This document shows, piece after piece, positions 1 through 12,008 of a stretch of DNA of 64,000 nucleotides (position 1 is its first letter; the number at the start of each line of letters is the position of its first letter). The notes below the pieces were generated by a model. The model was not told where the DNA came from. It saw nothing but the letters and a program-made list of their open reading frames with translations, and did no database searches. A program made the translations under genes and the position numbers. This DNA is from Stomorhina lunata (Eukaryota; Arthropoda; Insecta; Diptera; Rhiniidae): positions 62,007,118 through 62,071,117 of the forward strand of contig OW121743.1 of assembly GCA_933228675.1 (NCBI GenBank). Reading direction: 5' to 3'.

Positions 1-2690
1 ATACTGACACACTTTAATACAAACTTATTTTTACGATAACTTTTCCAAAGGAAACTTATTCCAACGACAACTTTTCCATAGAAAAATAATCCCAACGACA
101 ACTTTTAAATAAAAAATTTATCAAAACGACAAATTTTTTATAGAAAACTTATAATAACAACTGTTTTGTGAAAAAAAATATTGTTCGGTCTACTTTTTTA
201 CAGAAACTTAACTCAACGATTGCTTTTCTATAGAAAGAAAGTTTCCAAAAACTCTGCAATCAGTCAAGTTTATAAAAAGGACTCATCCCATCATCCACTT
301 TTCTGTAGAAAACTTATCCTATCCTTTTCTATATAATACTTATTCCATCGTCAACTTTTCTATAAAAATAACTTCTTATCGTAAACTTTTCTATAGAAAT
401 GTCAACCTATCGTCAAATTTCTATACGCAATTCTTCCTATCGTCAACTTTTCTATAGAAATGTCTTCCTATTGTCAACTTTTCTATAGAAATGTCTTGCT
501 ATCGTCAACTTTTCTATAGAAATGTCTTCCTTACGTCAATTTTTCCATAGAAATGTCTTCCTATCCTCAAATTTTCTATAGAAATGTCTTCCTGTCGTCA
601 ACTTTTCTATAGAAATGTCTTCCTATACTCAACATTTCTATAGAAATGTCTTCCTATCGTCAAGTTTTCTATAGAAATGTCTTTCCATAGTCATATTTTC
701 TATAAAGATGTCTTCCTGTCGTCAACTTTTCTATAAAAATGTCTTCCTATCGTCAACTTTTCTATAGAAATGTCTTCCTATCGTCAACTTTTCTATAGAA
801 ATGTCTTCTCATCGACAACTTTTCTATGAAAATGTCTTCCAATCGTCAACTTTTCTATAGAAATGACTTCTTATTGTCAACTTTTCTATAGAAATGACTT
901 CCTATCGTCAACTTTTCTATAGAAATGTCTTTCTATCGTCAATTTTTCTATAAAAATGTCTTCCTATCGTCAATTTTTCTATTGAAATGTCTTCCTATCG
1001 TCAACTTTTCTATAGAAATGTCTTCCTATTGTCAACTTTTCTATAAAAATGTCTTCCTATCGTCAATTTTTCTACAGAAATGTCTTCCTATCGTCAACTT
1101 TTCTATAGAAATGTCATCCTGTCGTCAACTTTTCTATAGAAATGTCTTCTTATCGTCAACTTTTCTATAGAAATGTCTTCCTATCGTCAACTTTTCTATA
1201 AAAATGTCTTCCTATCGTCAACTTTTCAATATAAATGTCTTCCTATCGTCACCTTTCTATAGAAATGTCATTTTCCTATTGAAATGTCTTCCTATCGTTA
1301 ACTTTTCTAAAGAAATGTCTTCCTATCGCCAACTTTTCTATACAAATGTTTTCCGATTGTCAACTTTTCTATAAAAATGTCTTCCTATCGTCAACTTTTC
1401 TATAGAAATGTCTTCCTATCGTCAATTTTTCTATAGAAATGTCTTCCTATCGTCAACTTTTCAATAGAAATTTTTTCCTATCGTCACATTTCTATAGAAA
1501 TGTCATTTTCCTATTGAAATGTCTTCCTATCGTTAACTTTTCTATAGAAATGTCTTCCTATCGTCAACTTTTCTTACAGAAATGTCTTCCTATCTTAAAC
1601 TTTTCTATAGAAATATCTTCCTATCGTCTACTTTTTTATAGAAATGTTTTCCTATTGTCAACTTTTTGATAGAAGTGTCTTCCTATCGTCAACTTTTCTA
1701 TAAAAATGTCTTCCTATTGTCAACTTTTCTATAGAATTGTCTTCCTATCGTCAACTTTTCGATAGAAATGTCTTCCTATCGTCAACTTTTCTATAGAATT
1801 GCCTTTCTATCGTCAACTTTTCTATAGAAAAGTTTTCCTATCGTCAACTTTTCTATACAAATGTCTTCCTATCGTCAATTTTCCTACAGAAATGTTTTCC
1901 TATCTTAAACTTTTCTATAGAAATGTCTTTCTATCTTAAACTTTTCTATAGAAATGTCTTCCAATTGTAATTTTTTTGATATAAATGTCTTCCAATCGTC
2001 AACTTTTCTATAGATATGTCTTCCTATCTTCAATTTTTTAATAGAAATATCTTCCTGTCGTCAACTTTTTTAAAGAAATGTCTTCCTATCGTCAACTTTT
2101 TTATAGAAATGTCTTCCTATCGTCAACTTTTCTATAGAAAAGTCTTCCTATTGTCGACTTTTCTATAGAAATGTGTTCCTATCATCAACTTTTCTATAGA
2201 AATGTGTTTTTATCGTCAACTTTTTTATAGAAATGTCTTCCTGTCGTCAACTTTTCTATAGAGATGTATACTTTTTGTCAACTTTTCAATAGAAATGTCT
2301 TCCTATCGTTAACTTTTCTATTGAAATATCTTCCTATCGTCAACTTTTCTATAGAATTACCTTTCTATCCTCAACTTTTCTATTGTTAACTCGTCCCCCC
2401 AAATGTTCTATATCGTGCATTTTTCTATAGTTAACTTTTGTTTTGAAGTCTCTTCCCATCGTCTACTTGTGTATTGAAATGTCTTCCCATAGTCCACTTT
2501 TTTATAGAAATATCTCGTCATCGTCAACTTTTCTATAGAAATGTCTTCCTGTTGTAAACTTTTCCATAGAAGTGTCTTTAAATCGTCAAATTGTCTGTAG
2601 AAATGTCTTCCCATCGCCTTCTTTTCTATGAAATATTCTTCATATCTTTAACTTTTCTATAGGAACTATTCATTCTGTCAACTTTCGTAT
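1..2690. repeat. 31-bp minisatellite array A1
   Basis: Tandem array with a 31-bp period. The monomer reads TCTTCCTATCGTCAAC followed by TTTTCTATAGAAATG. The first 300 bp are degenerate monomers; from about 330 to 2,380 units are in close register; decay increases again to 2,690. The TTTCTATAGAAA segment is a 12-bp perfect dyad present in most units. A truncated monomer containing CATTTTCCTATTG occurs at 1,269 and again at 1,504, which suggests a local duplication. Since 31 is not a multiple of 3, the array yields short spurious open frames in several phases. The array probably continues left of the window. Confidence 0.95.
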
Positions 2691-4009
2691 AAAAAAAACT
2701 TGTTATTGATTTTCCCTTTAGTTAGGGATAACCAAAGTTCTGTAAAGCCTCTTACTTCTATCGTAATGCTCTAAATATTTTATAGTGTATCCATTTTCCC
2801 ATTAGCTTTCGCCAACATTTAATTCTATTGTTAACAATATTTTTATACTCGCTCATTATGTAAATTTCAAAATAGCAAAAAATAAAAATCTTTCATACAA
2901 AGGAAAACAGCTCCCTTTTGTGGTTTTATATTTTATGACAAAACTGTGTTTTTGTCTTCTGTCTGCTTTTCGAAAAGCTTTTTTTCGCTGACAATAACAA
3001 CAATAATGGCTTTCAGCATTTTCAATCGCTGTTGTGGTGGACTAAAATGCGTTTTTTAGGGCAGTAATATTTTTGTAATGAAAAGTTAAATATCTAGAGT
3101 ACCAAAATGAAAAAAATATTAAATTTAGTTTTTGCTTTAAAAGTTTAATAAAGATTTTAATAAATTTATTATTGGGTTTTAAGGCAAAATATTTTCTTTA
3201 TTTTCATTTTTTTGTCTATATAATTATTGAGTGATCATTGCGATTTTTTATGAATTTTTAGTAAACATTTTTTCCGCATTTTATTATTCTGTACTTTCAT
3301 TTTCCTCAAAATTTTTTTTTGTTTCATTTGTTTTTTCTGAAGGAGCGGAAAAAACTTTTCTCATTTTTAGTTTTTATTTTGTCAATAAATGTCTTGTCGA
3401 TTGCTGAAAAATTTTGTTTGAAGCGAAAAGTATCTGTTTTACTAGAGAAAGTTGTAAAAGTATGAGTCCAATAATATTTCTAACAAACTTTATTTTATCC
3501 CTAAAGTTGTTCCTTTACTTTTTTATATTTTCTTTTTCTCAGTCTTGTTTATGAAAGTATATTTAGGAATAAGAATAAAGATGGCTTTAAGGGCCAATAT
3601 CAATGATTTTCAAAATACTTCAGCTGCAAATTGTCAATATACTTATTTTATTCTTTATCTATATAAATTTTGATATTATTGATATTGTATTTATTGTAGT
3701 TGCTACTTATTATTAGATAAGTTTTTGTAACATAAGAAAAGTTGCTAAAGATAAGACAGCAGTGAAAGTCAAGTAAGAGCGAAAACTTGGTCATAGTAAT
3801 GAAAAAGCATATGGGAAAATTACAAGAAAATTCATTTTTGTATTATATTTCACAAGATTGACGATAAAATAAAAATCGATTATAAAAAAAACCAAACAAA
3901 TAGTTCAAATATAGGTTATAATTACATTTAGTCATTTAGAGACAACCATTTTCTTAATTTGTATATAACTTTTATTCACAAAACTCTTTAAAATGACAAG
4001 TTTTTATTA
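2691..4009. other. single-copy AT-rich spacer
   Basis: Long A and T runs with no convincing coding potential, RNA gene or recognised mobile element. The edges grade into degenerate A-family monomers on both sides. I see nothing supportable here. Confidence 0.6.
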
Positions 4010-6540
4010 AAAATTTCTAAAATTCTTGAACTTTTCTATAGAAATATTTCGCTTGGACAAATATTCTTTCAGAAAATCAAATCAAAACAATTTTCTATAA
4101 AGAATTCTTCTCATTAACAATTTTTAAATAATTAAACTTTTCAAAATAAGCTTCCCCACTTTTCCATACAAAACTCTTCCCATAGTTAAATTTTCTATAT
4201 AAAACTCTTTCTATTGTCCTCTTTTCTATAAATAACTCCTCCCATCGTCCACTTTTCTATAAAAAAAAAACTCTTTCTATCGTCAACTTTTATATAAAAA
4301 TGTCATCCTAGCAACTTTTCAACAGATATGTCCTCATATCGTCAACTTTTCTATATATAAGTCTTCCTATCGTCAACTTTTCTACATACATACATGTCTT
4401 ACTATCGTCAACTTTTCTATTGAAATGTCTTAATAGCATAAATTTTTCTAAAGAAGTGTCTTTCTATCACCAACTTTTCTATAGAAATGCCTCCCTATCG
4501 TCAACTTATCTACAGAAATGTCTTATTTTCGTCAACTTTTCTATAGAAATGGACTAGTATAATCAACTTTTGAAGAGAAATGTCTTCCTATCGTCCACTT
4601 TTTTATAGAAAGTTCTTCCTATCGTCAACTTTTGTCCTCTAATCGTCAATTTTTCTGTAGAAAACTCTTCCTATTGTCAATTTTTCTATGGAAAACTTTT
4701 CCTATCGTCAATTTTTCTATAGAAATATGGAAATATGGAAAACTCTTCCTATCCTATCTTCCTTTTCTATAGAAATGCCTCCCTATCGTCAACTTATCTA
4801 CAGAAATGTCTTTTCTATAGAAATGGGCTCCTATAATCAACTTTTGAAGAGAAATGTCTTCCTATCGTCCACTTTTGTATAGAAAGTTCTTCCTATCGTC
4901 AACTTTTGTAGTGAAATGTCTTAATATCGTCAACTTTTCTACAGAAGTGTCTTCTAATCGACAACCTTTCTGTTGAAAACTCTTCCTATCGTCAATTTTT
5001 CTATAGAAAACTCTTCCTATTGTCAATTTTTCTATGGAAAACTCTTTCTATCATCAATATTTCTATAGAAAACTCTTCCTATCGTCAATTTTTCTAAAGA
5101 AAACTCTTACTATCGTCAATTTTTCTATAGAAAACTCTTCCTATCGTCAATTTTTCTATAAAAAACTCTTCCTGTCATCAATTTTTCTATAGAAAACTCT
5201 TCCTATCATCAATTTTTCTATAGAAAGCTCTTCCCATCGTAAATTTTTCTATAGAAAACTTTTTCTATTGTCAATTTTTCTATAGAAAACTCTTCCTATC
5301 GTCAATTTTTCTATAGAAAACTCTTCCTATCGTTAATTTTTCTATAGAAAACTCTTCCTATCGTCAATTTTTCTATAGAAAACTCTTCCCATCGTCAATT
5401 TTTCTATAGAAAAGTCTTCCTATCGTCAATTTTTCTATAGAAAACTCTTCCTATCGTCAATTTTTCTGTAGAAAACTCTTCCTATTGTCAATTTTTTTAC
5501 AGAAAACTCTTCCTATCGTCAATTTTTCTATAGAAAACTCTTGTTATCGTCAACTTTTCTATAGAACACTTTTCATATCGTCAATTTTTCTATAGAAAAA
5601 ACTTCTAATCGTTAATTTTTCTATAGAAAACTCTTTCTATCGTCAATTTTTCTATAGAAGACTCTTTCCATCATCAATTTTTCTATAGAAAACATTTCCT
5701 ATCGTCAATTTTTCTGTAGAACACTCTTTCTATAGTTAATTTTTTTATAGAAAACTCTTTCTATCGTCAATTTTTTTTATAGAAAATTCTTTCTGTCGTC
5801 AATTTCTCTATAGAAAACTCTTCCTTTCGTCAATTTTTCTATAGAAAACTCTTCCTGTCGTTAATCTTTCAATAGAAAACTCTTCCTGTCATCAATTTTT
5901 CTATAGAAAACTCTTCCTATCGTAATTTTTTCTATAGAAAATTCTTTCTATCTTCAACTTTTCTGTAGAGAACTCTTCCTATTGTCAATTTTTCTATGGA
6001 AAACTCTTTCTGTCGTCAATTTATTTGTAGAAAGCTCTTCGTATTGTTAATTTTTTATAGAAAACTCTTCCTATCGTCATTTTTTCTATAGAGATGTCTT
6101 CTTATCGTCAACTTCTCTTAATAGATATCTTTCTATTATCAAAATTTCTATAAAAATGCCTTCCTATCGTCAACTTATCTACAGAAATGTCTTCCTATCG
6201 TCAACTTTTCTATAGAAATGTTTTCTAATCGACAACTTTTCTGTTGAAAACTCTTCCTATCGTCATTTTTTCTATAGAAAACTCTTCCTATCGTCATTTT
6301 TTCTATGGAAAACTCTTCCTATCGTCATTTTTTCTATAGAAAACTCTTCCTATCGTCATATGTTCTATAGAAAACTCTTCCTATCGTCAATTTTTCTTAG
6401 AAGTGTTTTCCTATCTCATCATATCGTCAGTTCTTCTATGGTTAACTCTACCCATCAAAAACTTTTCTATACAAAATTCTTTGAATTGAATTCTTCCAAT
6501 CTCAACATTTTCATAGGAAACTTTTCTACAAAAAAAAAAC
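4010..6540. repeat. 31-bp minisatellite array A2
   Basis: Second array of the A family. From about 4,960 to 6,400 a variant monomer dominates, in which AAAACTCTTCCTATCG replaces AAATGTCTTCCTATCG and AATTTTTCTATAG replaces AACTTTTCTATAG; the period stays 31 bp. A block near 4,485-4,620 (CTCCCTATCGTCAACTTATC and the following units) recurs near 4,775-4,900 with an internal deletion, and a related unit is seen again near 6,155. These are marks of unequal exchange or slippage. It shows local homogenisation of a variant within one array. Confidence 0.95.
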
Positions 6541-7079
6541 TCTTGCCATTGCCAACTTTAGACGACACCTTCAAAATTAATAAAGAAAACTGTATTCAAA
6601 ATATTCGTTTTAGTATTTTATGCAATAAAGTTTGGAATATAGAATTTCTTTTACATAATTTTTTTACAATCCCCCGCGCTGTTAACCCCTCCCTTTGTTG
6701 CAGAAGATTCTGAAAAACTTGACATGTTTTTAGCCTCAAAAAATTTCCATTTACTTTCGTTGTTGTGTGTAACAAACTGAATAGGGTTTAGAAATAACCG
6801 AAAACAAATGGTAACAACAAATCAACTACAAGGACATGACACACAATAAAAAGTTTCTTTATAAAAAAATATAAAAAAACTATATAAAAATGCACTTCAA
6901 TGCATGAACTTAATACAAATACTTATACATTTGCAAACTAAGAAAAATTGTTTGAAATCAAACTGTTTTCGTTTCTAGAGTATCAAAGAACAATTTTAAT
7001 GCAACCAAAAAGCCACAAAATACACTTGGAATATCTGACTTCGTTAAAGGAACAGTGGTAATAAAAGGAATGTTCGTAT
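6541..7079. other. single-copy AT-rich spacer
   Basis: Non-repetitive sequence between arrays A2 and A3. The open frame that runs into it from the left starts inside array A2 and resembles nothing I recognise. No RNA gene or mobile element is evident. Confidence 0.55.
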
Positions 7080-7745
7080 TGTTAACTTTTCTATATAATG
7101 TCTTCCTATAGTCAACGATATATCTATCGTCAACTTTTATATAGAAATGTGTTAATATAGTCATCTTATCTATAGAAATGTCTTTCTATCGTCAACTTTT
7201 CTATAGAAATGTCTTCCTATCATCAATTTTTCTACAGAAATGTCTTCCTATCATCAACTTATCTATAGAAATGTCTTAATATCGTCAACTTTTCTATACA
7301 AATGTCTTCCTATCGTCGACTTTTCTATAGAAGTGTCTTCCTATCGTCAACTTTTCTATAGAAATATCTTCCTATCGTCAACTTTTCTATATAAATGTCT
7401 TCCTATCGTTAACTTTTCTATAGAAATGTCTTCCTATCGTCAACTCTTAAATATAAATGTCTTTCTTTCGCCAACTTTACTGTAGAAATATATTCCTATA
7501 GTCAACTTTTCTATAAAAATGTCTTCCTATCGTCAACTTTTCTAGAGAAATGTCTTGCTATTGGCAACTTTTATATAGAAACGTCTTGATATCATCAACG
7601 TTTCTATTGAAGTGTCTTCCTATCGTCAATTTTTCTATAGAAATGTCTTCCAATCGTCAACTTTTCTAAAGAAATGTCTTCCTATTATCAGGCTTGTTAT
7701 AGAAATATCTACATTTGTTTAGATATTTTATCGAAAACTATTCAA
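7080..7745. repeat. 31-bp minisatellite array A3
   Basis: Shorter A-family array of roughly twenty 31-bp monomers (TCTTCCTATCGTCAAC plus TTTTCTATAGAAATG), least diverged between about 7,180 and 7,440. Both edges are degenerate. Open frames in it are artefacts of the repeat. Confidence 0.93.
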
Positions 7746-8929
7746 CCTGTCAATTTTTGTATTGATTTGACCCACAGTATGTCTTATTTTCTTAAACTTA
7801 TTTTGAAACTAAATTTAACAGTTTTCTAATACAAACAGAAAATTGTTCGAGATAATTTGGTTTTCGTAAAAAGGGTTTCTTTTCTCAAAGCTTTAAAAAT
7901 AAAACAAATTTCTATATTAAAAAGCATTAAAAAGACTTTGCTAACTTTATAAGGGTACTTTAAGATTTATACCAGTACCACAGATATTATCCAAAGAAAC
8001 ATTGAAAATATATCCAGAAAAAATATTTTTTTTTTTGCATACACAGATACTAATATTTCTTTGAAATTTTCCAGTACAAAAGGCACCAGCAATGGCGGGG
8101 TTTACAATTTCTTATACAAATTTTTTGTGTAATAAAGTTTCTTTTGCATTTAAAACATCAGCTTAAGGAAAATTATATATGTAAAAAATGTTCACGTTCA
8201 AACTTTCTGGCGAAAGAAAATGGAAAACTGCCACTAGAAACCGAAACCGACAAAACTAAATTTATAAATGTATTTGCATGAAAGCAAAACTTATTCAAAT
8301 AACTATAACTTGTGATAGTCGGTATATTTGTACTTACATAAGTATAATCGTCACAACTAACTTTCAAGTATTTCTTAAATGCTGTGACACCAGCAACTTT
8401 AAGCTGGTAGCAACAAATAACAGTTGGAGCTTAAACTTTTAACCGCTAAACACAGGAAACCCATGTTCCTCTTGCCATATTATTTTTTCCAGCAAAATGT
8501 TGTTATCTTCGTAAATGCTGGCTGTCTGTCCCTTCTACTATGTAATTTTCTAGGAAATCATTTATCATTTTTATCTGACATAAACTTGAAGTACCTCTAC
8601 TTTTACATAGAATGAGATTTGCAATCATAGATATTTCATTTTTTTATAATAAATATTTCTCCTGAAAGTAGGCAAAGTTTATTTGGATGTAGAGCTTTTT
8701 GCTTGTTATTATCCATTTAAGGAAATATGCTTAATTTTCTTCTAATATTTGAAATTTATGTTTTTTAATGTATTGATATAAGATTGATATTTATTTCTGG
8801 CCTGACCTAGATTTCTTTCAAAGTTGAAATCAGGCAAACATGCCACCAAGATAAACTATGAAATAAATGAGATGGAGAGTTTAGGCCATGTGGGAGCAAT
8901 AGGAAGCAACAAAATAAAGATACTAAAAA
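7746..8929. other. single-copy AT-rich spacer
   Basis: AT-rich unique sequence between arrays A3 and A4. Two open frames of just over 60 codons (8,173-8,367 minus, 8,424-8,615 plus) show no recognisable domain and are of the length expected by chance. Nothing else is supportable. Confidence 0.55.
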
Positions 8930-10880
8930 ACCGTCAACTTTTCTTCAGAAATGTCTTCCTATCATCAACTTTTCCATATAAGTGTCTTCCAAACGTCAAC
9001 TTTTCTATATAAATATCTTCCTAACGCCAACTTTTCTATAGAAATGTATTTGTAACGTCAACTTTTCTACAGAAATGTATTCTTTTCGTCATCTTTCTAT
9101 AGAAATGTCTTCCCATCAATTTTTGTATACAAAAGTATTCCTATCATCAGCTTTTCTCATAATATGTCTTCCTACCGTCAAAATGTCCTCGTATTGTCAA
9201 CTTTTCTATGGAAATGTCTGCCTATCGGCAAATTTTTTAAAGAAATGTCTTCCAGTCAACAAATTTTTTCTATAGATATGTCTACCTATAGTCAACTTTA
9301 CTATAAATATATCATCCTATCATAAAATTTTCTACACAAATGTCTTCCATTTGTCAACATTTGTATAGAGATGTCTTCCTATCTTCAACTTTTCTATAGA
9401 AATGTCTTCTTATCGTCATCTTTTCTATAGAAATATCTTCATGTCGTCAAATTTTCTATAGAAAGGTTTTCCTATCGTCAACTTTTCTATAGAATTGTCT
9501 TCCTATAGTCAACTTTTCTATAAAAATGTCTTCCTATTGTCAACTTTTCTATATAAAAGTGTCTTCCTATCAACCTTTGTAAAGAAATGTCTAAAGTCAA
9601 ATTTTCTTAGAAATGTCTTTATATCGTCAACCTGTCATTCTATCGTAAATTTTTCTATAGAAATGTCATTTTATCGTCTACTTTTCTATAGAAATATCAT
9701 TCTATCATCAACTTTTCTATAGAAATGTCTTCCTGCCGTCAAATTTTCTATAGAAATGTCTTCCTATCGTCAACTTCTTAACGCCAACTTTTCTATATAA
9801 ATGTCTTATTATCGTCAACTTTTCTATATAAAAGTCTACTTATTGTCAACATATCTCTATAAACGACTTAATTTCGTCAACTTTTCTATAGAAATATCTT
9901 CCAATCGTCAACTTTTCTAAAGAAATTTCTTTATGTCGTCAAAATTTCTATAGAAATGTCTTCTTGTCGTCAACTGTTCTATAGAAATGAATTTCTGTCG
10001 TCAACTTTTATATGGAAATGTCTTCCTATTATCAACTTTTCTCTGGAAGTGTCTTCATATCGTCAACTTTTCTATAGAAATGTCTTCCTATCATCAGCTT
10101 TTTTATGGAAATATCTCCATAACGTCAACTTTTCTCTAGAAATGGAATCCTATCATCAATATTTCTCTAGGAATGTCTTCCTATCGTCAACTTTTCTCTA
10201 GAATTATCTTCCTGTCGTCAAATTTTCTATAGAAATGTCTTAATATCTCAACTTTTCTATAGACATGTTTTCCTATCGTCAACTTTTCTCTAGAAATGGT
10301 TTCCCATTGTCAACTTTTCCCTAGGAATGTCTTCCTATCGTCAACTTTTCTCTAGAAATGTCTTCCTATCGTCAACTCTTCTCTATAAATGACTTTCTAT
10401 CGTCAATTTTTCTACAGAAATGTCTATCGTCAACTTTTCTAAAGAAATGTCTTCCTGTCGTCAAAATTTCTATAGAAATGTCTTAATGTCGTCAACTGTT
10501 CTATAGAAATATCTTCTTATCGACAATTTTTTATGCAGTTGTCCTATTTTCGTCAACTTTTCTCTAGAAATATCTTCCTGTCGTCAATTTTTCAATAGAA
10601 ATTTCTTTCTATCTTCTACTTTTTTTTAAGAATTGTCATTCTATTTTATACTTTTCTATAGAAATTTCTTCCTGTCCTCATCTTATCCATAGAAGTGTCT
10701 TCCTATCATTAACTTTTCCATAAAAATGTCTTACTATCGTCAAGTTTTCTATAAAGTGTCTTCATGTTGTAAATTTTTCTATAGAAATGGCTTCCTGTCA
10801 TCACGTTTTTAAAGAAATGTCTTCTTTTTGTCATCTTTTATTAAAGAAATGTTTTTTGGATCGCCAATTATTTTGTAGGT
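8930..10880. repeat. 31-bp minisatellite array A4
   Basis: Fourth A-family array with more indels than A1 or A5, including shortened monomers near 9,590-9,640 and 9,770. A sub-variant with TTTTCTCTAGAAATG (CTCTAG instead of CTATAG) is concentrated between about 10,040 and 10,400, again indicating local spread of variants. The 3' edge fades at about 10,870. Confidence 0.93.
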
Positions 10881-11884
10881 ATTAATAATTACTTTTATTA
10901 AATCAGCTACAATTTTAAAAATTTGGTAGAACGAAAAACTAATCTACTCTAGATCCAATAAAAATGTAATAAACTCTAGGAATTAAGAATATAATTTTGC
11001 CAAAGCAAAATAGAAGAAAATATTAAAACTTTGTAAAAACTGAAAATTTAGCAATTTTAGCTTAATTACTTTTTAATTAAATTGCACAGAGCTTTAAGTG
11101 ACTGTAGAAGAAAAAAATTTGCTGAACGTACCTCTTATTTTGTTGTGATTTTTTTTTACATCTTTTCCATTTTTTGTGTATTTTCCAAAACAAACTGCAA
11201 TAAAGCTTAATAGTTTATTATAGAGCAAAAGGAGAAAAAATTCAGAAAATAATGAAAATGAACAAAAAAGAAAAGGAAAGTTGGTTTATATAAACATTAG
11301 GCAACACACAAGTACATACGTATACACAAATACTTACAGTCAGATGGACATATATTTTTCATTTGTATTTTTTAATCAAAGAAGTAAATCTAAAGATACT
11401 TACCTACACCATTTTATTGGTCAATTAAGGTTTTATATTCGGAAAATATAGCCCGAAATAAAATTTAACAAATTGTAAGGTTTATATCATGTCTAGACAA
11501 ACTAAATACTTTTATACATTGAATTTATTTGAAATAAAAAATTCTCTAATAAAATTTAACTTATATATATTTTCTATGTTTTATTGAAAAATAAATTTTT
11601 ATTCAATATTTAATGAACAAATATTTTTTCTTCTAGCTTAAGTACAAGATTTTCTTCTGAGGTTTCAATTTCGTTATTAGTCTAGACCCAATTTGTTATA
11701 TTAATAAAATCTCTTTAAAAGAATATTGGTTTTCAAAATATACAAATCATTTTTTTTATTATTTTAATGATTTTTATTGCCCTATTAATTTAACTTAAAG
11801 CTGTAATATCAATTAATGTAATTTATGGGAAATTTACTATTGACTTTGTTATTACAAAAATTAGGCAAGTTTGCAGTGTCTGTA
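10881..11884. other. single-copy AT-rich spacer
   Basis: AT-rich sequence with no recognisable gene or element; it ends where the Helentron terminus begins. Confidence 0.55.
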
Positions 11885-12008
11885 TTTTTATACCCACCAT
11901 CAAGAAGAATGGGGGGTATATTGAGATTGTCATTCCGTTTGTAATCTCCGAAAGGAATGCATAATCTGAATCCCTTTGAAATTTTAAGATGATGTCCGTC
12001 TGTCTGCT

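Noticed and set aside
925..1669. Open frames in arrays A1-A4 (for example 81 and 76 codons)
   Set aside because: They are translations of the 31-bp repeat; frame and sequence follow monomer phase, with no conserved start or flanking coding signal.
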